Source: Serratia liquefaciens (lineage in GTDB: Bacteria > Pseudomonadota > Gammaproteobacteria > Enterobacterales > Enterobacteriaceae). Taken from it: a stretch of 64,000 bases of DNA. A program made the translations under genes and the position numbers. Location: contig JAAXZN010000050.1 of NCBI GenBank assembly GCA_012719855.1, positions 167,823-231,822 on the forward strand, read 5' to 3'. Below are positions 49,801-58,979 of this stretch, in pieces. The notes beneath the pieces are model-generated. The model was not told the origin of the DNA. It saw only the letters and a program-made list of their open reading frames with translations, and ran no database searches. Positions within the stretch are counted from its first letter, which is position 1. Every line of letters begins with the position of its first letter.

Positions 49801-50376
49801 ATGAGCAATACAGTGAACAGCGGTAAACTTGAAGCCCCCAAGGTGCTGCAATACCTGAGCAGCAACCTGCGCGGTTTTCGCCAGCAGGCGGGGCTAAGCC
49901 AGGTCATGCTGGCGGAAAAATCCGGCGTCAGCCGCCGCATGCTGGCCGGCATTGAGGCCGGCGATCGCAACGTCAGCCTGGCGGTGTTGGACAAATTGGC
50001 CGAGGCATTGAATATCGCCTTCACCGATCTGATCCAGGCCCCCGAAGCGCGCGGCAGCCATTTAGTCGGCGAACTGGCCTGGCAAGGCGTTCAACCGGCA
50101 AGTCAGGCGCTGTTCGCCGCCAGCGTACCGGCTCGTCAGCGGGTTGAGCTTTGGGAATGGACGCTGATGCCTGGCGAACACTACGACTCGGTGCCGGACG
50201 CCGAAGGCTGGAGTGAAATAATCTATGTGATCACCGGCAGCCTGACGCTGGTGCTGGAGCAACACACCCTGACGCTGGACGCCGGCCAAACCCAGGTGTT
50301 CAACAGCGATCAGCGCTATGCGTACGCCAACCGCACCGATTGCCCTCTGCGCTTTATCCGTAACGTCACCTTCTAG
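49801..50376 (+). CDS. XRE-family regulator with cupin sensor domain
   Basis: 191 residues. N-terminal XRE helix-turn-helix (LSQVMLAEKSGVSRRMLAGIE) and C-terminal cupin barrel (about 110-190: WTLMPGEHYDS..., EIIYVITGSLTLVLE). This architecture typically senses a small molecule. Divergent from the EamA transporter, so probably its regulator. Confidence 0.85.
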   Translation: MSNTVNSGKLEAPKVLQYLSSNLRGFRQQAGLSQVMLAEKSGVSRRMLAGIEAGDRNVSLAVLDKLAEALNIAFTDLIQAPEARGSHLVGELAWQGVQPASQALFAASVPARQRVELWEWTLMPGEHYDSVPDAEGWSEIIYVITGSLTLVLEQHTLTLDAGQTQVFNSDQRYAYANRTDCPLRFIRNVTF

Positions 50377-50495
50377 CCCGCATATTCAGCGGGTTGTCGC
50401 CAGCCTGTCGTACAGATGTCATACGCCTGTCGTGGCGGTCAGCGGCCTCAACTCCTACACTTGGCCTCAATGAAGGTTCATTTTTGGAGCGTGCA

Positions 50496-50966
50496 ATGCA
50501 AACTTACCGCATCCGGCAATTACGGCTGGAAAAAGGCTGGTCCCAGGAACAATTGGCCAGCATTGCCGGGCTCAGCACCCGTACCGTTCAGCGCCTTGAA
50601 AATGGCGAGCAGGCCAGTCTGGAAACTCTGTCTGCGATAGCCGCGGCGCTGGAATTGCGGATCGGCGATCTCAACCAGCCGCCGCCACAGGAAAACAGCG
50701 ACAGCAGCCAGGCCGAGCAGGCGATTCGCCGACAGGTGGAAGAAGAAGGCAGGCTACTGCGCATGATGGTGAGGTTCGCATTCATCGCGGTGCTGTTGTT
50801 CGCCATTAACTGGTTTACTCATCCGCAATATCTCTGGTCGCTGTGGGCCATGGCCGGCATGAGTATCGCAGTGATTATGCGCGCGACGCGCACCCTGCTG
50901 TTACGCGACCTCTTCAGCCGTTGGCAACGCCAGCGTCTGGAACAAAAGCTCAAGCGTCTGCACTGA
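50496..50966 (+). CDS. XRE-family membrane-anchored regulator
   Basis: 156 residues from the ATG at 50496 (GGAG upstream). N-terminal helix-turn-helix (WSQEQLASIAGLSTRTVQRLE) followed by a linker and two membrane segments (about 96-112 and 118-132, a 2TM domain) with a basic tail. Such proteins are membrane-tethered repressors of unknown signals. Its 3' end overlaps the convergent LysR gene by 17 bp. Confidence 0.8.
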   Translation: MQTYRIRQLRLEKGWSQEQLASIAGLSTRTVQRLENGEQASLETLSAIAAALELRIGDLNQPPPQENSDSSQAEQAIRRQVEEEGRLLRMMVRFAFIAVLLFAINWFTHPQYLWSLWAMAGMSIAVIMRATRTLLLRDLFSRWQRQRLEQKLKRLH

Positions 50967-51873
50967 GTTTCAGCCAGTCCGCCAGCCGGGCCAGCGCGCT
51001 GCCCGGCCTGATTTCTTGCGGCGTCAGCAGACAATAACCGCTGCCGTCCGACGTAAAACCAAAGGGGGCGCTCAGTAGCCCGCCGGCCACATCATCCCGC
51101 ACCTGCTGCCAAGGGCCGATAGCGACGCCTATCCCCGCCACCGCCGCCTGCAAACTGAAGTAAAAGTGATCGAAACGCTGCTCTGGCCAACCTGCCAGCG
51201 ACACACTCTGATCCTGAGCCCAATGTCGCCAGGCATCAGGCCGGGTGGCGGAGTGCAGCAGCACCGCATCGTGGCTCAGCTGCGGCTGAGCGGCGTGGAA
51301 GGCGATAAAACGCGGCAGCATTTCAGGCTTGCATACCGGCCCGACTTGCTCGTTGAACAGCCACTGGCTGTGCAGTTTATCGCCCCAATCAAAATCGTTG
51401 CGTCGTAGGGCGGCGCTGATGCCGTCGTGGAACGAAAATGGCCCACCGCCAGCGACCAACTGCAGATGGATGTCCGGGTGCGCCAACTGAAACGCAGGCA
51501 GACGGGGTATCAGCCAACGCATCAATAGCGTCGGCTCACAGGACAATACCAGCGGTGCATCCTGCGCCTGTTGCCGCAGCTTTTGCGCAGTCTGTTCCAG
51601 GATGCCGAATGCCTGTTGCGACGCCTGAAACAAAGTCCGCCCGGCGGGCGTCAGATATACCCGCCGATGACGGCGTTCAAACAACGCAATACCCAGCTCA
51701 TCCTCCAGCGCCCTGACCGCACGGCTAACCGCCCCGTGCGTCAGGTTTAAACTGTGCGCCGCCTGGGTGAAGCTTTCCAGCCTGGCCGCCGCTTCAAAAC
51801 ACCGCAATCCGCCCAATGACAGTGGTCGGTTTATTTTGCGTGAGTTTTTCTCACCGAAATCGTCAGTTTTCAT
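50950..51873 (-). CDS. LysR-family regulator (GcvA-like)
   Basis: 307 residues. N-terminal winged helix (LRCFEAAARLESFTQAAHSLNLTHGAVSRAV) and the usual two-lobed effector domain. Sequence style is that of GcvA/AmpR-type LysR proteins. Divergent from the LysE-type exporter (68 bp apart), the classic arrangement for a regulator of an amino-acid exporter. Confidence 0.85.
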   Translation of the reverse strand: MKTDDFGEKNSRKINRPLSLGGLRCFEAAARLESFTQAAHSLNLTHGAVSRAVRALEDELGIALFERRHRRVYLTPAGRTLFQASQQAFGILEQTAQKLRQQAQDAPLVLSCEPTLLMRWLIPRLPAFQLAHPDIHLQLVAGGGPFSFHDGISAALRRNDFDWGDKLHSQWLFNEQVGPVCKPEMLPRFIAFHAAQPQLSHDAVLLHSATRPDAWRHWAQDQSVSLAGWPEQRFDHFYFSLQAAVAGIGVAIGPWQQVRDDVAGGLLSAPFGFTSDGSGYCLLTPQEIRPGSALARLADWLKLSADA

Positions 51874-51941
51874 CGTTTGTCACCGTCAGCCATTCCCTTT
51901 ATAAATCAGCCACTCTCTTCTGATTCATTTACAGGATTACT

Positions 51942-52559
51942 ATGACCGAACTCATCGCTGTCGTCACCATCACTTTACTTGCCGTTATTAGCCCAGGGCC
52001 TGATTTCGCCATGGTGTCGCGCAACAGCCTGTTGCTTTCCCGTCGTGCCGGCGTGGTGACCGCCTGCGGTATCGGCGCCGGGGTGTTGGTCCACGTGAGC
52101 TACACCCTGATCGGCGTCGGCGTGCTGATCCAGCAATCGCTGTGGCTGTTCACACTGTTGAAGATGATTGGCGCTGCCTACCTGATTTACCTGGGTGTCA
52201 GCATGCTGCGTAATGCCGGTTCTCCCACGGTGTCTGCCGGCGCGGCCCCTACCGCCGCCAGCGATTTCGCCGCGCTGAAAACCGGCTTTTTAACCAATGC
52301 GCTGAACCCGAAAACCACCATTTTTGTCGTCAGCCTGTTTATGCAGGTGGTGAATCCGCAGACGTCGCTGGCGGTGCAAATCGGCTACGGCTTGTTTATC
52401 GCCCTGGCTCATATCCTGTGGTTCAGCGCCGTTGCACTGTTGTTTTCCGCGCCGGGCATCAATGCGCGACTGCTGCGCCTGCGCAAAGGCATAGACAAGG
52501 TATTCGGTGGCCTGCTGATTACCTTCGGTGCACTGCTGGCGATAGCCGGGATGAGATAA
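51942..52559 (+). CDS. LysE/RhtB-family amino-acid exporter
   Basis: 205 residues, six membrane segments, opening with the family block LAVISPGPDFAMVSRNSL and containing GFLTNALNPKTTIFVVSLF. Exports amino acids or homoserine lactone-like compounds. Likely regulated by the divergent LysR protein. Confidence 0.87.
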   Translation: MTELIAVVTITLLAVISPGPDFAMVSRNSLLLSRRAGVVTACGIGAGVLVHVSYTLIGVGVLIQQSLWLFTLLKMIGAAYLIYLGVSMLRNAGSPTVSAGAAPTAASDFAALKTGFLTNALNPKTTIFVVSLFMQVVNPQTSLAVQIGYGLFIALAHILWFSAVALLFSAPGINARLLRLRKGIDKVFGGLLITFGALLAIAGMR

Positions 52560-52636
52560 GGCCACAAGGCTAAGTTCCGCATTCACTCCTATGCTTAGGA
52601 AGCATCTTTTTCATCCACCACAGCGGAGAACGGAAC

Positions 52637-53236
52637 ATGGCGAAAATTCTGGTTCTGTATTACTCAATGTACGGACATATTGAAACCCTGGCGAACGCGG
52701 TAGCGGAAGGCGCACGCAAGGTCAGTGGCGTCGAAGTCACCCTGAAACGGGTCCCGGAAACCATCCCGGCTGAGGCCTTTGCCAAAGCCGGCGGCAAGCA
52801 AAATCAACAGGCTCCTGTCGCCAGCCCGCAGGAGCTGGCCGACTACGACGGCATCATCTTCGGTACCCCAACCCGCTTTGGCAACATGGCCGGCCAAATG
52901 CGTACCTTCCTCGATCAAACCGGCGGGCTCTGGGCTTCCGGCGCGCTGTACGGCAAAGTGGGCAGCGTCTTTTCCTCCACCGGCACCGGCGGCGGCCAGG
53001 AGCACACCATCAGCTCCACCTGGACCACGCTGGCGCACCACGGTTTTATTATTGTGCCTATCGGTTACGGCACGCCTGAACTGTTTGACGTTTCCCAGCC
53101 TCGCGGCGGCACGCCTTACGGCGCAACTACCCTCGCCGGTGGCGACGGTTCGCGCCAGCCCAGCGCGGAAGAACTGGCCATTGCCCGCTACCAGGGCGAA
53201 CACGTGGCGAAAATCACCGCCAAGCTGAAAAGTTAG
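52637..53236 (+). CDS. wrbA: NAD(P)H:quinone oxidoreductase WrbA
   Basis: 199 residues, flavodoxin-like. FMN phosphate loop [15 protein letters not shown] at the start, [23 protein letters not shown] and [12 protein letters not shown] blocks identical in layout to E. coli WrbA. Two-electron reduction of quinones as oxidative-stress protection. Followed by a hairpin terminator. Confidence 0.94.
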   Translation: MAKILVLYYSMYGHIETLANAVAEGARKVSGVEVTLKRVPETIPAEAFAKAGGKQNQQAPVASPQELADYDGIIFGTPTRFGNMAGQMRTFLDQTGGLWASGALYGKVGSVFSSTGTGGGQEHTISSTWTTLAHHGFIIVPIGYGTPELFDVSQPRGGTPYGATTLAGGDGSRQPSAEELAIARYQGEHVAKITAKLKS

Positions 53237-53252
53237 CCATCACCAGCCCGAC

Positions 53253-53285
53253 GGGGCCGCGGATTCCTTCGGCCCCATCTTGTTG
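53253..53285 (+). terminator. Terminator after wrbA
   Basis: GGGGCCG / CGGCCCC stem with 10-nt loop followed by ATCTTGTT. The 53,286-53,431 interval shows no gene. Confidence 0.6.
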
Positions 53286-53431
53286 CCAACCCCCGGCAAG
53301 GTTAAAATGCCGCTCAGCCTGCCATTCACTACCTGAACGTCACGGTCGAAATTCGTTCTGCCCGCCAATCACCGGCCTGCGCCCTGATGACGGGCGTTCT
53401 GTTTTTGCGCATAGCGAAGGGAAATAAGTCA

Positions 53432-53776
53432 GTGTCTAAAGATTTTGATGAACTAATAAGAGACATGGATCTTATTATTGAAAATGTAGACAGTTTCAAG
53501 GCTATGGCCCCGCGCGCACCCGAGCCCCCCGCACTACCGCCTGCGGTTCATCACTACGATTCGTTCTGCGAGAATGTGGCGCTGAAAGTGGTGTTGAAGG
53601 TGCTGCTCTCGTCGGTGGATAAGATCGTCAAGGTACAGATTGCCAATAAGGTCGAGCAGGAAATTGCTCAAATAGAACAGCAGGTGGTACGTGCCGGCGG
53701 TGGGCCGGTGTCCCCCGAGGATCTGGCACAAATGACGCAATACGTGCGTCGCACCGTGAATACCCTGTTGGAATAA
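53432..53776 (+). CDS. Uncharacterised conserved protein, 114 aa
   Basis: GTG start at 53432 (AAGGG upstream, somewhat distant). Short N-terminal helix (FDELIRDMDLIIENVDSF), a Pro-rich linker (APEPPALPP), then a helical hydrophobic segment (VALKVVLKVLLSSV) and coiled coil. No function recognised. Confidence 0.6.
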   Translation: MSKDFDELIRDMDLIIENVDSFKAMAPRAPEPPALPPAVHHYDSFCENVALKVVLKVLLSSVDKIVKVQIANKVEQEIAQIEQQVVRAGGGPVSPEDLAQMTQYVRRTVNTLLE

Positions 53777-53810
53777 TCGCCATTGCGATTAAAAAACGTG
53801 CCAACCCTTT

Positions 53811-53849
53811 CAGGCGATATGAATTTTTACGTTATTTTTATATCGCCTG
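53811..53849. repeat. Inverted repeat before trkH-type gene
   Basis: Perfect 10-bp arms CAGGCGATAT / ATATCGCCTG with a 19-nt AT-rich loop. No clear T-run after it. It may be a weak terminator for the 114-residue gene or a control site for the transporter gene 67 bp downstream. Confidence 0.5.
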
Positions 53850-53915
53850 CCTTATTCTTTCAGGCTTAAAGAATAAATTGACTCATTGCCGTCAGGCAAC
53901 TCGGGCGCAAGTATT

Positions 53916-55376
53916 ATGGTCAAGAATAAGCAGATATTGGTCGTTATTCATCTTTGCAGTTTTTTAGTTTTCCTTTACAGCCTGTCAATGATCCCGCCCC
54001 TGTTGGTGGCGCTGCTCTATAAAGAAAAAAGCGTTTTCTCCTTTTTTTATACCTTGGTGATTGCCGGCTCGCTCGGCGGATTAGGCTGGTTCAGCACCCG
54101 TCAGGCCAAAGTGCAATTGCGCACTCAGGACGGTTTTCTGATTATCGTCATGTTCTGGCTGCTGTTTTCGATGATCAGCGCCCTGCCGCTGTGGCTGGAT
54201 GACACGCTGAACGTCAGCCTGACGGACGCGATGTTCGAGGGCGTGTCCGGCATCACCACCACCGGCGCTTCGGTACTTAACGATGTCTCCGGCATACCTA
54301 AATCCTTTCTCTACTACCGTTCCCAGCTCAACTTTATCGGCGGTCTCGGCGTCATAGTGTTAGCCGTGGCCGTGCTGCCGCTGTTGGGTATCGGTGGTGC
54401 CAAGCTTTATCAGTCGGAAATGCCCGGACCATTCAAAGAAGAACGACTGACGCCACGGCTGGCCGATACCTCGAAAAACCTGTGGCTGATCTACCTCGGT
54501 CTGGGGCTGGCCTGTACGGTCGCTTTCCGCATCGCGGGCATGCCGTGGTTCGATGCCCTTTGCCATGGGATTTCCACCGTATCGCTCGGGGGATTTTCCA
54601 CCCGCAATGAGAGTCTCGGCTATTACGACAGCTCGGCGGTCGAAATGGTCGGCGGTATTTTCTCCATTCTGGCGGCGGTGAACTTCACCCTGTATTTCGT
54701 CGCCGTAGGCCGCCGCAGCCTGAAACCCCTGTATAAAAACCCGGAGCTGCGCTTCTTCCTGCTGGTGCTGTCGATTATCGTGGCGATTGTTTGCCTCGAG
54801 CTCTACCGTTCCGGCATGTACGGCGCCAAGGACTCCTTCGTGCATGGCTTCTTCCTCACCAGTTCGATGATGACCGACAACGGCCTGGCCACCGCCGACT
54901 ACGCCAAAATGCCTTCTCACACCATCATGCTACTGTTGGCAGCGAGCTTTTTTGGCGGCTGTGTGGGCTCGACCTGTGGCGGCATCAAGGCGCTGCGTTT
55001 TCTGATCATGTACAAACAGAGCCGGCATGAGATCAATCAGCTGGTTCATCCCAACGCCGTTTACACCATTAAAGTGGGCAATGCGCCGATTCACGATCGG
55101 GTATTGCGGTCGGTCTGGAGCTTTTTCTTTCTGTACGTTTTTTTCAGCTGCTTCTTCATCTGGCTGCTGAATCTGATGGGTTATGATCTGGTGACCTCTT
55201 TCGCCACCGTTGCCGCCTGCATCAATAACATGGGATTGGGCTTCGGTGAAACCGCGGCGGGGTTTGGCACGCTCAGCGATGCGGCAAAATGGCTGATGTG
55301 CGCGGCGATGTTGCTCGGCCGCCTTGAGATCTACCCCATGCTGATATTGTGCTCGCGTGCCTTTTGGCGTTTTTAA
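53916..55376 (+). CDS. TrkH/TrkG-family potassium uptake protein
   Basis: 486 residues from the ATG at 53916 (a TTG lies upstream). Four M1-P-M2 repeats with selectivity-filter loops visible as SGITTTGAS, STVSLGGFST, SMMTDNGLAT and CINNMGLGFGE. Ion-conducting subunit of the Trk system, using TrkA made elsewhere. The third loop (TDNGL rather than T-A-G-x-S) departs from the classic filter. Stands alone here, so it may be a second, TrkG-like copy. Confidence 0.85.
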   Translation: MVKNKQILVVIHLCSFLVFLYSLSMIPPLLVALLYKEKSVFSFFYTLVIAGSLGGLGWFSTRQAKVQLRTQDGFLIIVMFWLLFSMISALPLWLDDTLNVSLTDAMFEGVSGITTTGASVLNDVSGIPKSFLYYRSQLNFIGGLGVIVLAVAVLPLLGIGGAKLYQSEMPGPFKEERLTPRLADTSKNLWLIYLGLGLACTVAFRIAGMPWFDALCHGISTVSLGGFSTRNESLGYYDSSAVEMVGGIFSILAAVNFTLYFVAVGRRSLKPLYKNPELRFFLLVLSIIVAIVCLELYRSGMYGAKDSFVHGFFLTSSMMTDNGLATADYAKMPSHTIMLLLAASFFGGCVGSTCGGIKALRFLIMYKQSRHEINQLVHPNAVYTIKVGNAPIHDRVLRSVWSFFFLYVFFSCFFIWLLNLMGYDLVTSFATVAACINNMGLGFGETAAGFGTLSDAAKWLMCAAMLLGRLEIYPMLILCSRAFWRF

Positions 55377-55494
55377 GGCTTTGCTGCCCGCCCGTTACCG
55401 GCTTTTTAAACCCGCTTTGCTGTGCCCACGCTGACACATTCGTAACATGAATGTGTTGCATTGTTGTATTCGTTTCATTGCGATAAGTTACAAA

Positions 55495-55514
55495 TACTGT
55501 AAATGCATACAGTA
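55495..55514 (+). promoter_or_regulatory. LexA (SOS) box of nucA
   Basis: CTGT AAATGCAT ACAG with TA flanks on both sides, 28 bp upstream of the nucA start. Agrees with the known LexA control of the Serratia nuclease. Confidence 0.85.
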
Positions 55515-55541
55515 TTATTAAAACTTATTGAGGATATGAAT

Positions 55542-56339
55542 ATGCGATTTAACAAGATGTTAGCCCTGGCAGCACTGCTGTTTACCGCCCAGGCCTCCGC
55601 CGAAGCATTGGAATCTATCGACAACTGCGCGGTCGGTTGCCCCACCGGCGGCAGCAGTAACGTGTCCATCGTTCGCCATGCTTACACGCTGAACAACAAC
55701 AGCACCACCAAGTTCGCCAACTGGGTGGCCTATCACATCACCAAAGACACGCCGGCCAGCGGGAAAACGCGCAACTGGAAGACCGATCCGGCACTGAACC
55801 CGGCAGATACATTGATACCGGCAGATTACACCGGCGCCAACGCGGCACTGAAGGTTGACCGCGGGCACCAGGCGCCGCTGGCCTCACTGGCGGGCGTCTC
55901 TGACTGGGAATCACTGAACTACCTTTCCAATATCACCCCGCAGATGGCCGATCTTAACCAGGGCTCCTGGGCACGGCTGGAAGATCAGGAACGCAAGCTG
56001 ATTGACCGGGCGGACATCAGTTCGGTGTATACCGTGACCGGCCCGCTGTACGAACGCAATATGGGAAAATTGCCGGGCACCCAAAAAGCCCACACCATTC
56101 CCAGCGCTTACTGGAAGGTCATTTTTATCAATAACAGCCCGGAAGTGAACCACTATGCGGCGTTTCTGTTTGACCAAAACACCCCGAAAAATGCCGATTT
56201 CTGCCAGTATCGCGTCACGGTGAATGAAATCGAGAAACGCACCGGGCTGATTATCTGGGCTGGTCTGCCCGACGACGTACAGGCTTCGTTGAAAGCCAAG
56301 CCGGGCGTGCTGCCAGAGCTGATGGGTTGCAAGAGCTAA
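55542..56339 (+). CDS. nucA: Secreted non-specific endonuclease (Serratia nuclease)
   Basis: 265 residues from the ATG at 55542 (GAGG upstream). Signal peptide of about 20 residues, cleavage after ASA. DNA/RNA non-specific nuclease with the DRGH motif (His109 of the precursor, His89 of the mature protein) and four cysteines. Apart from about a dozen substitutions it matches the S. marcescens enzyme. Degrades DNA and RNA outside the cell; SOS controlled. Confidence 0.97.
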   Translation: MRFNKMLALAALLFTAQASAEALESIDNCAVGCPTGGSSNVSIVRHAYTLNNNSTTKFANWVAYHITKDTPASGKTRNWKTDPALNPADTLIPADYTGANAALKVDRGHQAPLASLAGVSDWESLNYLSNITPQMADLNQGSWARLEDQERKLIDRADISSVYTVTGPLYERNMGKLPGTQKAHTIPSAYWKVIFINNSPEVNHYAAFLFDQNTPKNADFCQYRVTVNEIEKRTGLIIWAGLPDDVQASLKAKPGVLPELMGCKS

Positions 56340-56352
56340 AATAATGACCAGG

Positions 56353-56376
56353 AACCCGCTACGGCGGGTTTTTATT
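56353..56376 (+). terminator. Terminator after nucA
   Basis: AACCCGC / GCGGGTT stem with TACG loop followed by TTTATT. The following 56,377-56,747 stretch is AT-rich with no gene and should hold the dehydrogenase operon promoter, which I could not define. Confidence 0.8.
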
Positions 56377-56747
56377 GGTCAAAATAATGACAGCATCTGC
56401 GATTTAAATATAAACATTACTTATTAATACGCCCTGTTATACCCGCCCTGATAGCGTAAATAATGTTATTTACCCTCATTAATTATCTTCAAATACCCGC
56501 AACGATACCCTTCACGCCCCGCCAAGCGGCCACAGCGCCGGCTTTTTTTATTCTTTCTGTGCTTTTTTATTCACGCGTCTGAGCAAGTTTATTGCCGAAA
56601 AGTTATCGGCAAGTTAATATCCCGCCAAATTATTAGATGCAGAACTGTAAGCAATGGATTTATCCCATTGTTGATTATTTTTTATCTCTCTTTACCCCTT
56701 CTCTTTTGCCTGTTTGGGCAATAACACCTGTTTTGTGAGAAAAACAC

Positions 56748-57308
56748 ATGGAAAATTTGTTATCAGACGATGGTAAGTTACCGATCAAAAATGGAACCGG
56801 TTTCAGTCGACGGGAAGTGCTGCTGGGACTGGCCTCAACCCTGCTGGCGACGTCATTGCTCAGTTACCCTTTCCTCAGCCTGGCAGAACAACATACCGCG
56901 GCGACCAACCCGCTGCAGTTTGCCCGTTTCTTCAAGATATCCCAGACATTGAGCGAACATGAGGATATCGATCAGGGAATGTCAGCGCGTATTTTTACGG
57001 CCTTACATAATCAGAATGACCAGTTCAACACGCAGGTTGAGCAGCTTGGTGGGCTGTTGCAGTCGGGCCAAAGCGCAAAACAGCTGCAACAACTGGCCAT
57101 TCAGGCCGGCTTGCAGCCCCTGGTGACCGCCATTATCACCGCATGGTATACCGGCACCGTCGGCCACGGCCAAACGGCTGAACTGATTGCCTATAAAGAC
57201 GCGTTGATGTATCGCCCCGCCAGCGACGCGCTGATCGTTCCCACCTACTGCGGCAATGGCCCGTTGTGGTGGACCGCGCCCCCTCCAGCGGTCAACGCTT
57301 CCCTGTGA
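56748..57308 (+). CDS. Dehydrogenase small subunit (gluconate 2-dehydrogenase subunit 3-like, Tat)
   Basis: 186 residues. Twin-arginine signal FSRREVLLGLASTLLA at about 19-35, so exported folded to the periplasm. The remainder is a helical small subunit of the membrane-bound flavin dehydrogenase family. First gene of a three-gene operon with the flavoprotein and cytochrome c subunits. Substrate may be gluconate, sorbitol, fructose or a related sugar acid. Confidence 0.8.
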   Translation: MENLLSDDGKLPIKNGTGFSRREVLLGLASTLLATSLLSYPFLSLAEQHTAATNPLQFARFFKISQTLSEHEDIDQGMSARIFTALHNQNDQFNTQVEQLGGLLQSGQSAKQLQQLAIQAGLQPLVTAIITAWYTGTVGHGQTAELIAYKDALMYRPASDALIVPTYCGNGPLWWTAPPPAVNASL

Positions 57309-57323
57309 TCTGAGAGTCTTCTG

Positions 57324-58979
57324 ATGAAAAAACCTGAATTTACTGCCGATGGCAACGCCTCGGCCGATATCGTGATCGTGGGCTCCGGCATTGTTGGCGG
57401 CATGATGGCCGATCAATTAGTCAGCCAGGGTTATTCTGTGTTGGTGCTGGAAGCAGGCCTGCGTATTGAACGCGCCCAGGCCGTAGAAAACTGGCGCAAT
57501 ATGCCTTTTGATAATCGCGCCGGCTCCGATTACCAAGGGTTGTACCCGCAATCCGAGTTCGCCACTGCTCCCCTCTATTTTCCTGAAAACAACTATGTCG
57601 CCCTGAGCGGCCCGAGCGCAGGCAGCTTCAAACAAGGGTATCTGCGTACCGTCGGCGGCACCACCTGGCACTGGGCTGCGTCCTGCTGGCGCCACCTGCC
57701 CAGCGATTTCCAAATGAAAACCCTGTACGGCGTTGGCCGCGACTGGCCGATTTCCTATGATGAACTCGAGCCTTACTATTGCCGGGCCGAAGAGGAAATT
57801 GGCGTGGCGGGCCCCAACGATCCGCAGCAGCAGTCGCCGGTTGAACGCAGCAAACCCTACCCGATGGATATGGTGCCCTGGGCACATGGCGATATTCGTT
57901 TTGCCGAAGTGGTTAACCCGCACGGCTACCGTTCAGTCCCGATCCCACAGGGGCGCAGTATTCATCCGTGGAAGGGCCGTCCAACCTGCTGCGGCAACAA
58001 CAACTGCCAGCCGATTTGCCCCATCGGCGCCATGTACAACGGCATTCATCATGTTGAACGCGCTGAAATGAAAGGTGCGGTGGTACTGGCGGAAGCGGTG
58101 GTCTACAAGATTGATACCGATGAGCAGAATCGGGTCACTGCGGTGCATTGGCTCGACAGCAAGAAGCAGTCTCACCAGGCGACGGCCAAGGCTTTCGCAC
58201 TGGCCTGTAACGGCATAGAAACGCCGCGCCTGCTGCTGATGGCGGCTAATGAGCGCAACCCGAACGGCATCGCCAACGCTTCCGACCAGGTTGGCCGCAA
58301 CATGATGGACCACTCCGGTTTTCACTGTACCTTCCTGGCAAAAGAGCCGTTGTGGCTGGGACGTGGCCCGGCGCAGAGCAGCTGTCTGGTCGGCCCGCGT
58401 GACGGTGAGTTCCGCAAAGACTACTCGGCCAACAAGATGATCCTCAACAACATCAACCGGGTCGTGCCTGCCACCCAAAAGGCGCTGGAGCAAGGCTTGG
58501 TCGGTAAAGAATTGGATGCCGAAATACGCCGCCGCGCCGCCTACGGCGTCGATTTGTCCATCAGTCTGGAACCGTTACCAGACCCAAATAACCGCCTGAC
58601 GCTGAGTAAAACCCGCAAGGATGCTCACGGCTTGCCCTGCCCGGACATCCATTACGATGTCGGCGATTACGTACGCAAAGGCGCAGAGGCCGCACATAAG
58701 CAATTGGAACACATCGGCCAGCTGTTCGACGCCGAAGAGTTCAACATCACCACCAGCCTGAATGCCAATAACCACATCATGGGCGGCACCATCATGGGCG
58801 ATAACCCCGCAGACTCGGTGGTCGATGGCAACTGCCGCACCCATGACCATGCCAACCTTTGGTTGCCGGGCGGCGGCGCAATTCCTTCCGCCAGCGTGGT
58901 GAACAGCACCTTGACCATGGCGGCTCTGGGCATCAAGGCCGCCGATGACATTGCGCGGGCACTGGCGGTGAAACCATGA
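57324..58979 (+). CDS. GMC-type FAD dehydrogenase large subunit
   Basis: 551 residues. FAD-binding motif ADIVIVGSGIVGGMMA near the N-terminus, TVGGTTWHWAASCWRHLPSDF, CCGNNNCQPICPIGAMYNG (a Cys-rich loop seen in this family) and a C-terminal LWLPGGGAIPSASVVNST block with NPA-type GMC features. Oxidises a sugar or polyol in the periplasm and passes electrons to the cytochrome c subunit. Carried to the periplasm with the Tat subunit. Confidence 0.85.
   Translation: MKKPEFTADGNASADIVIVGSGIVGGMMADQLVSQGYSVLVLEAGLRIERAQAVENWRNMPFDNRAGSDYQGLYPQSEFATAPLYFPENNYVALSGPSAGSFKQGYLRTVGGTTWHWAASCWRHLPSDFQMKTLYGVGRDWPISYDELEPYYCRAEEEIGVAGPNDPQQQSPVERSKPYPMDMVPWAHGDIRFAEVVNPHGYRSVPIPQGRSIHPWKGRPTCCGNNNCQPICPIGAMYNGIHHVERAEMKGAVVLAEAVVYKIDTDEQNRVTAVHWLDSKKQSHQATAKAFALACNGIETPRLLLMAANERNPNGIANASDQVGRNMMDHSGFHCTFLAKEPLWLGRGPAQSSCLVGPRDGEFRKDYSANKMILNNINRVVPATQKALEQGLVGKELDAEIRRRAAYGVDLSISLEPLPDPNNRLTLSKTRKDAHGLPCPDIHYDVGDYVRKGAEAAHKQLEHIGQLFDAEEFNITTSLNANNHIMGGTIMGDNPADSVVDGNCRTHDHANLWLPGGGAIPSASVVNSTLTMAALGIKAADDIARALAVKP

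Noticed and set aside
49734..50024. N-terminal extension of the EamA transporter frame
   Set aside because: The extra 97 codons overlap the divergent regulator gene and resemble antisense translation; a GTG with AGGAAGG upstream gives the normal family length.
54360..54920. 186-codon minus-strand ORF inside the potassium transporter gene
   Set aside because: Shadow of the transporter frame, without start signal or recognisable domain.
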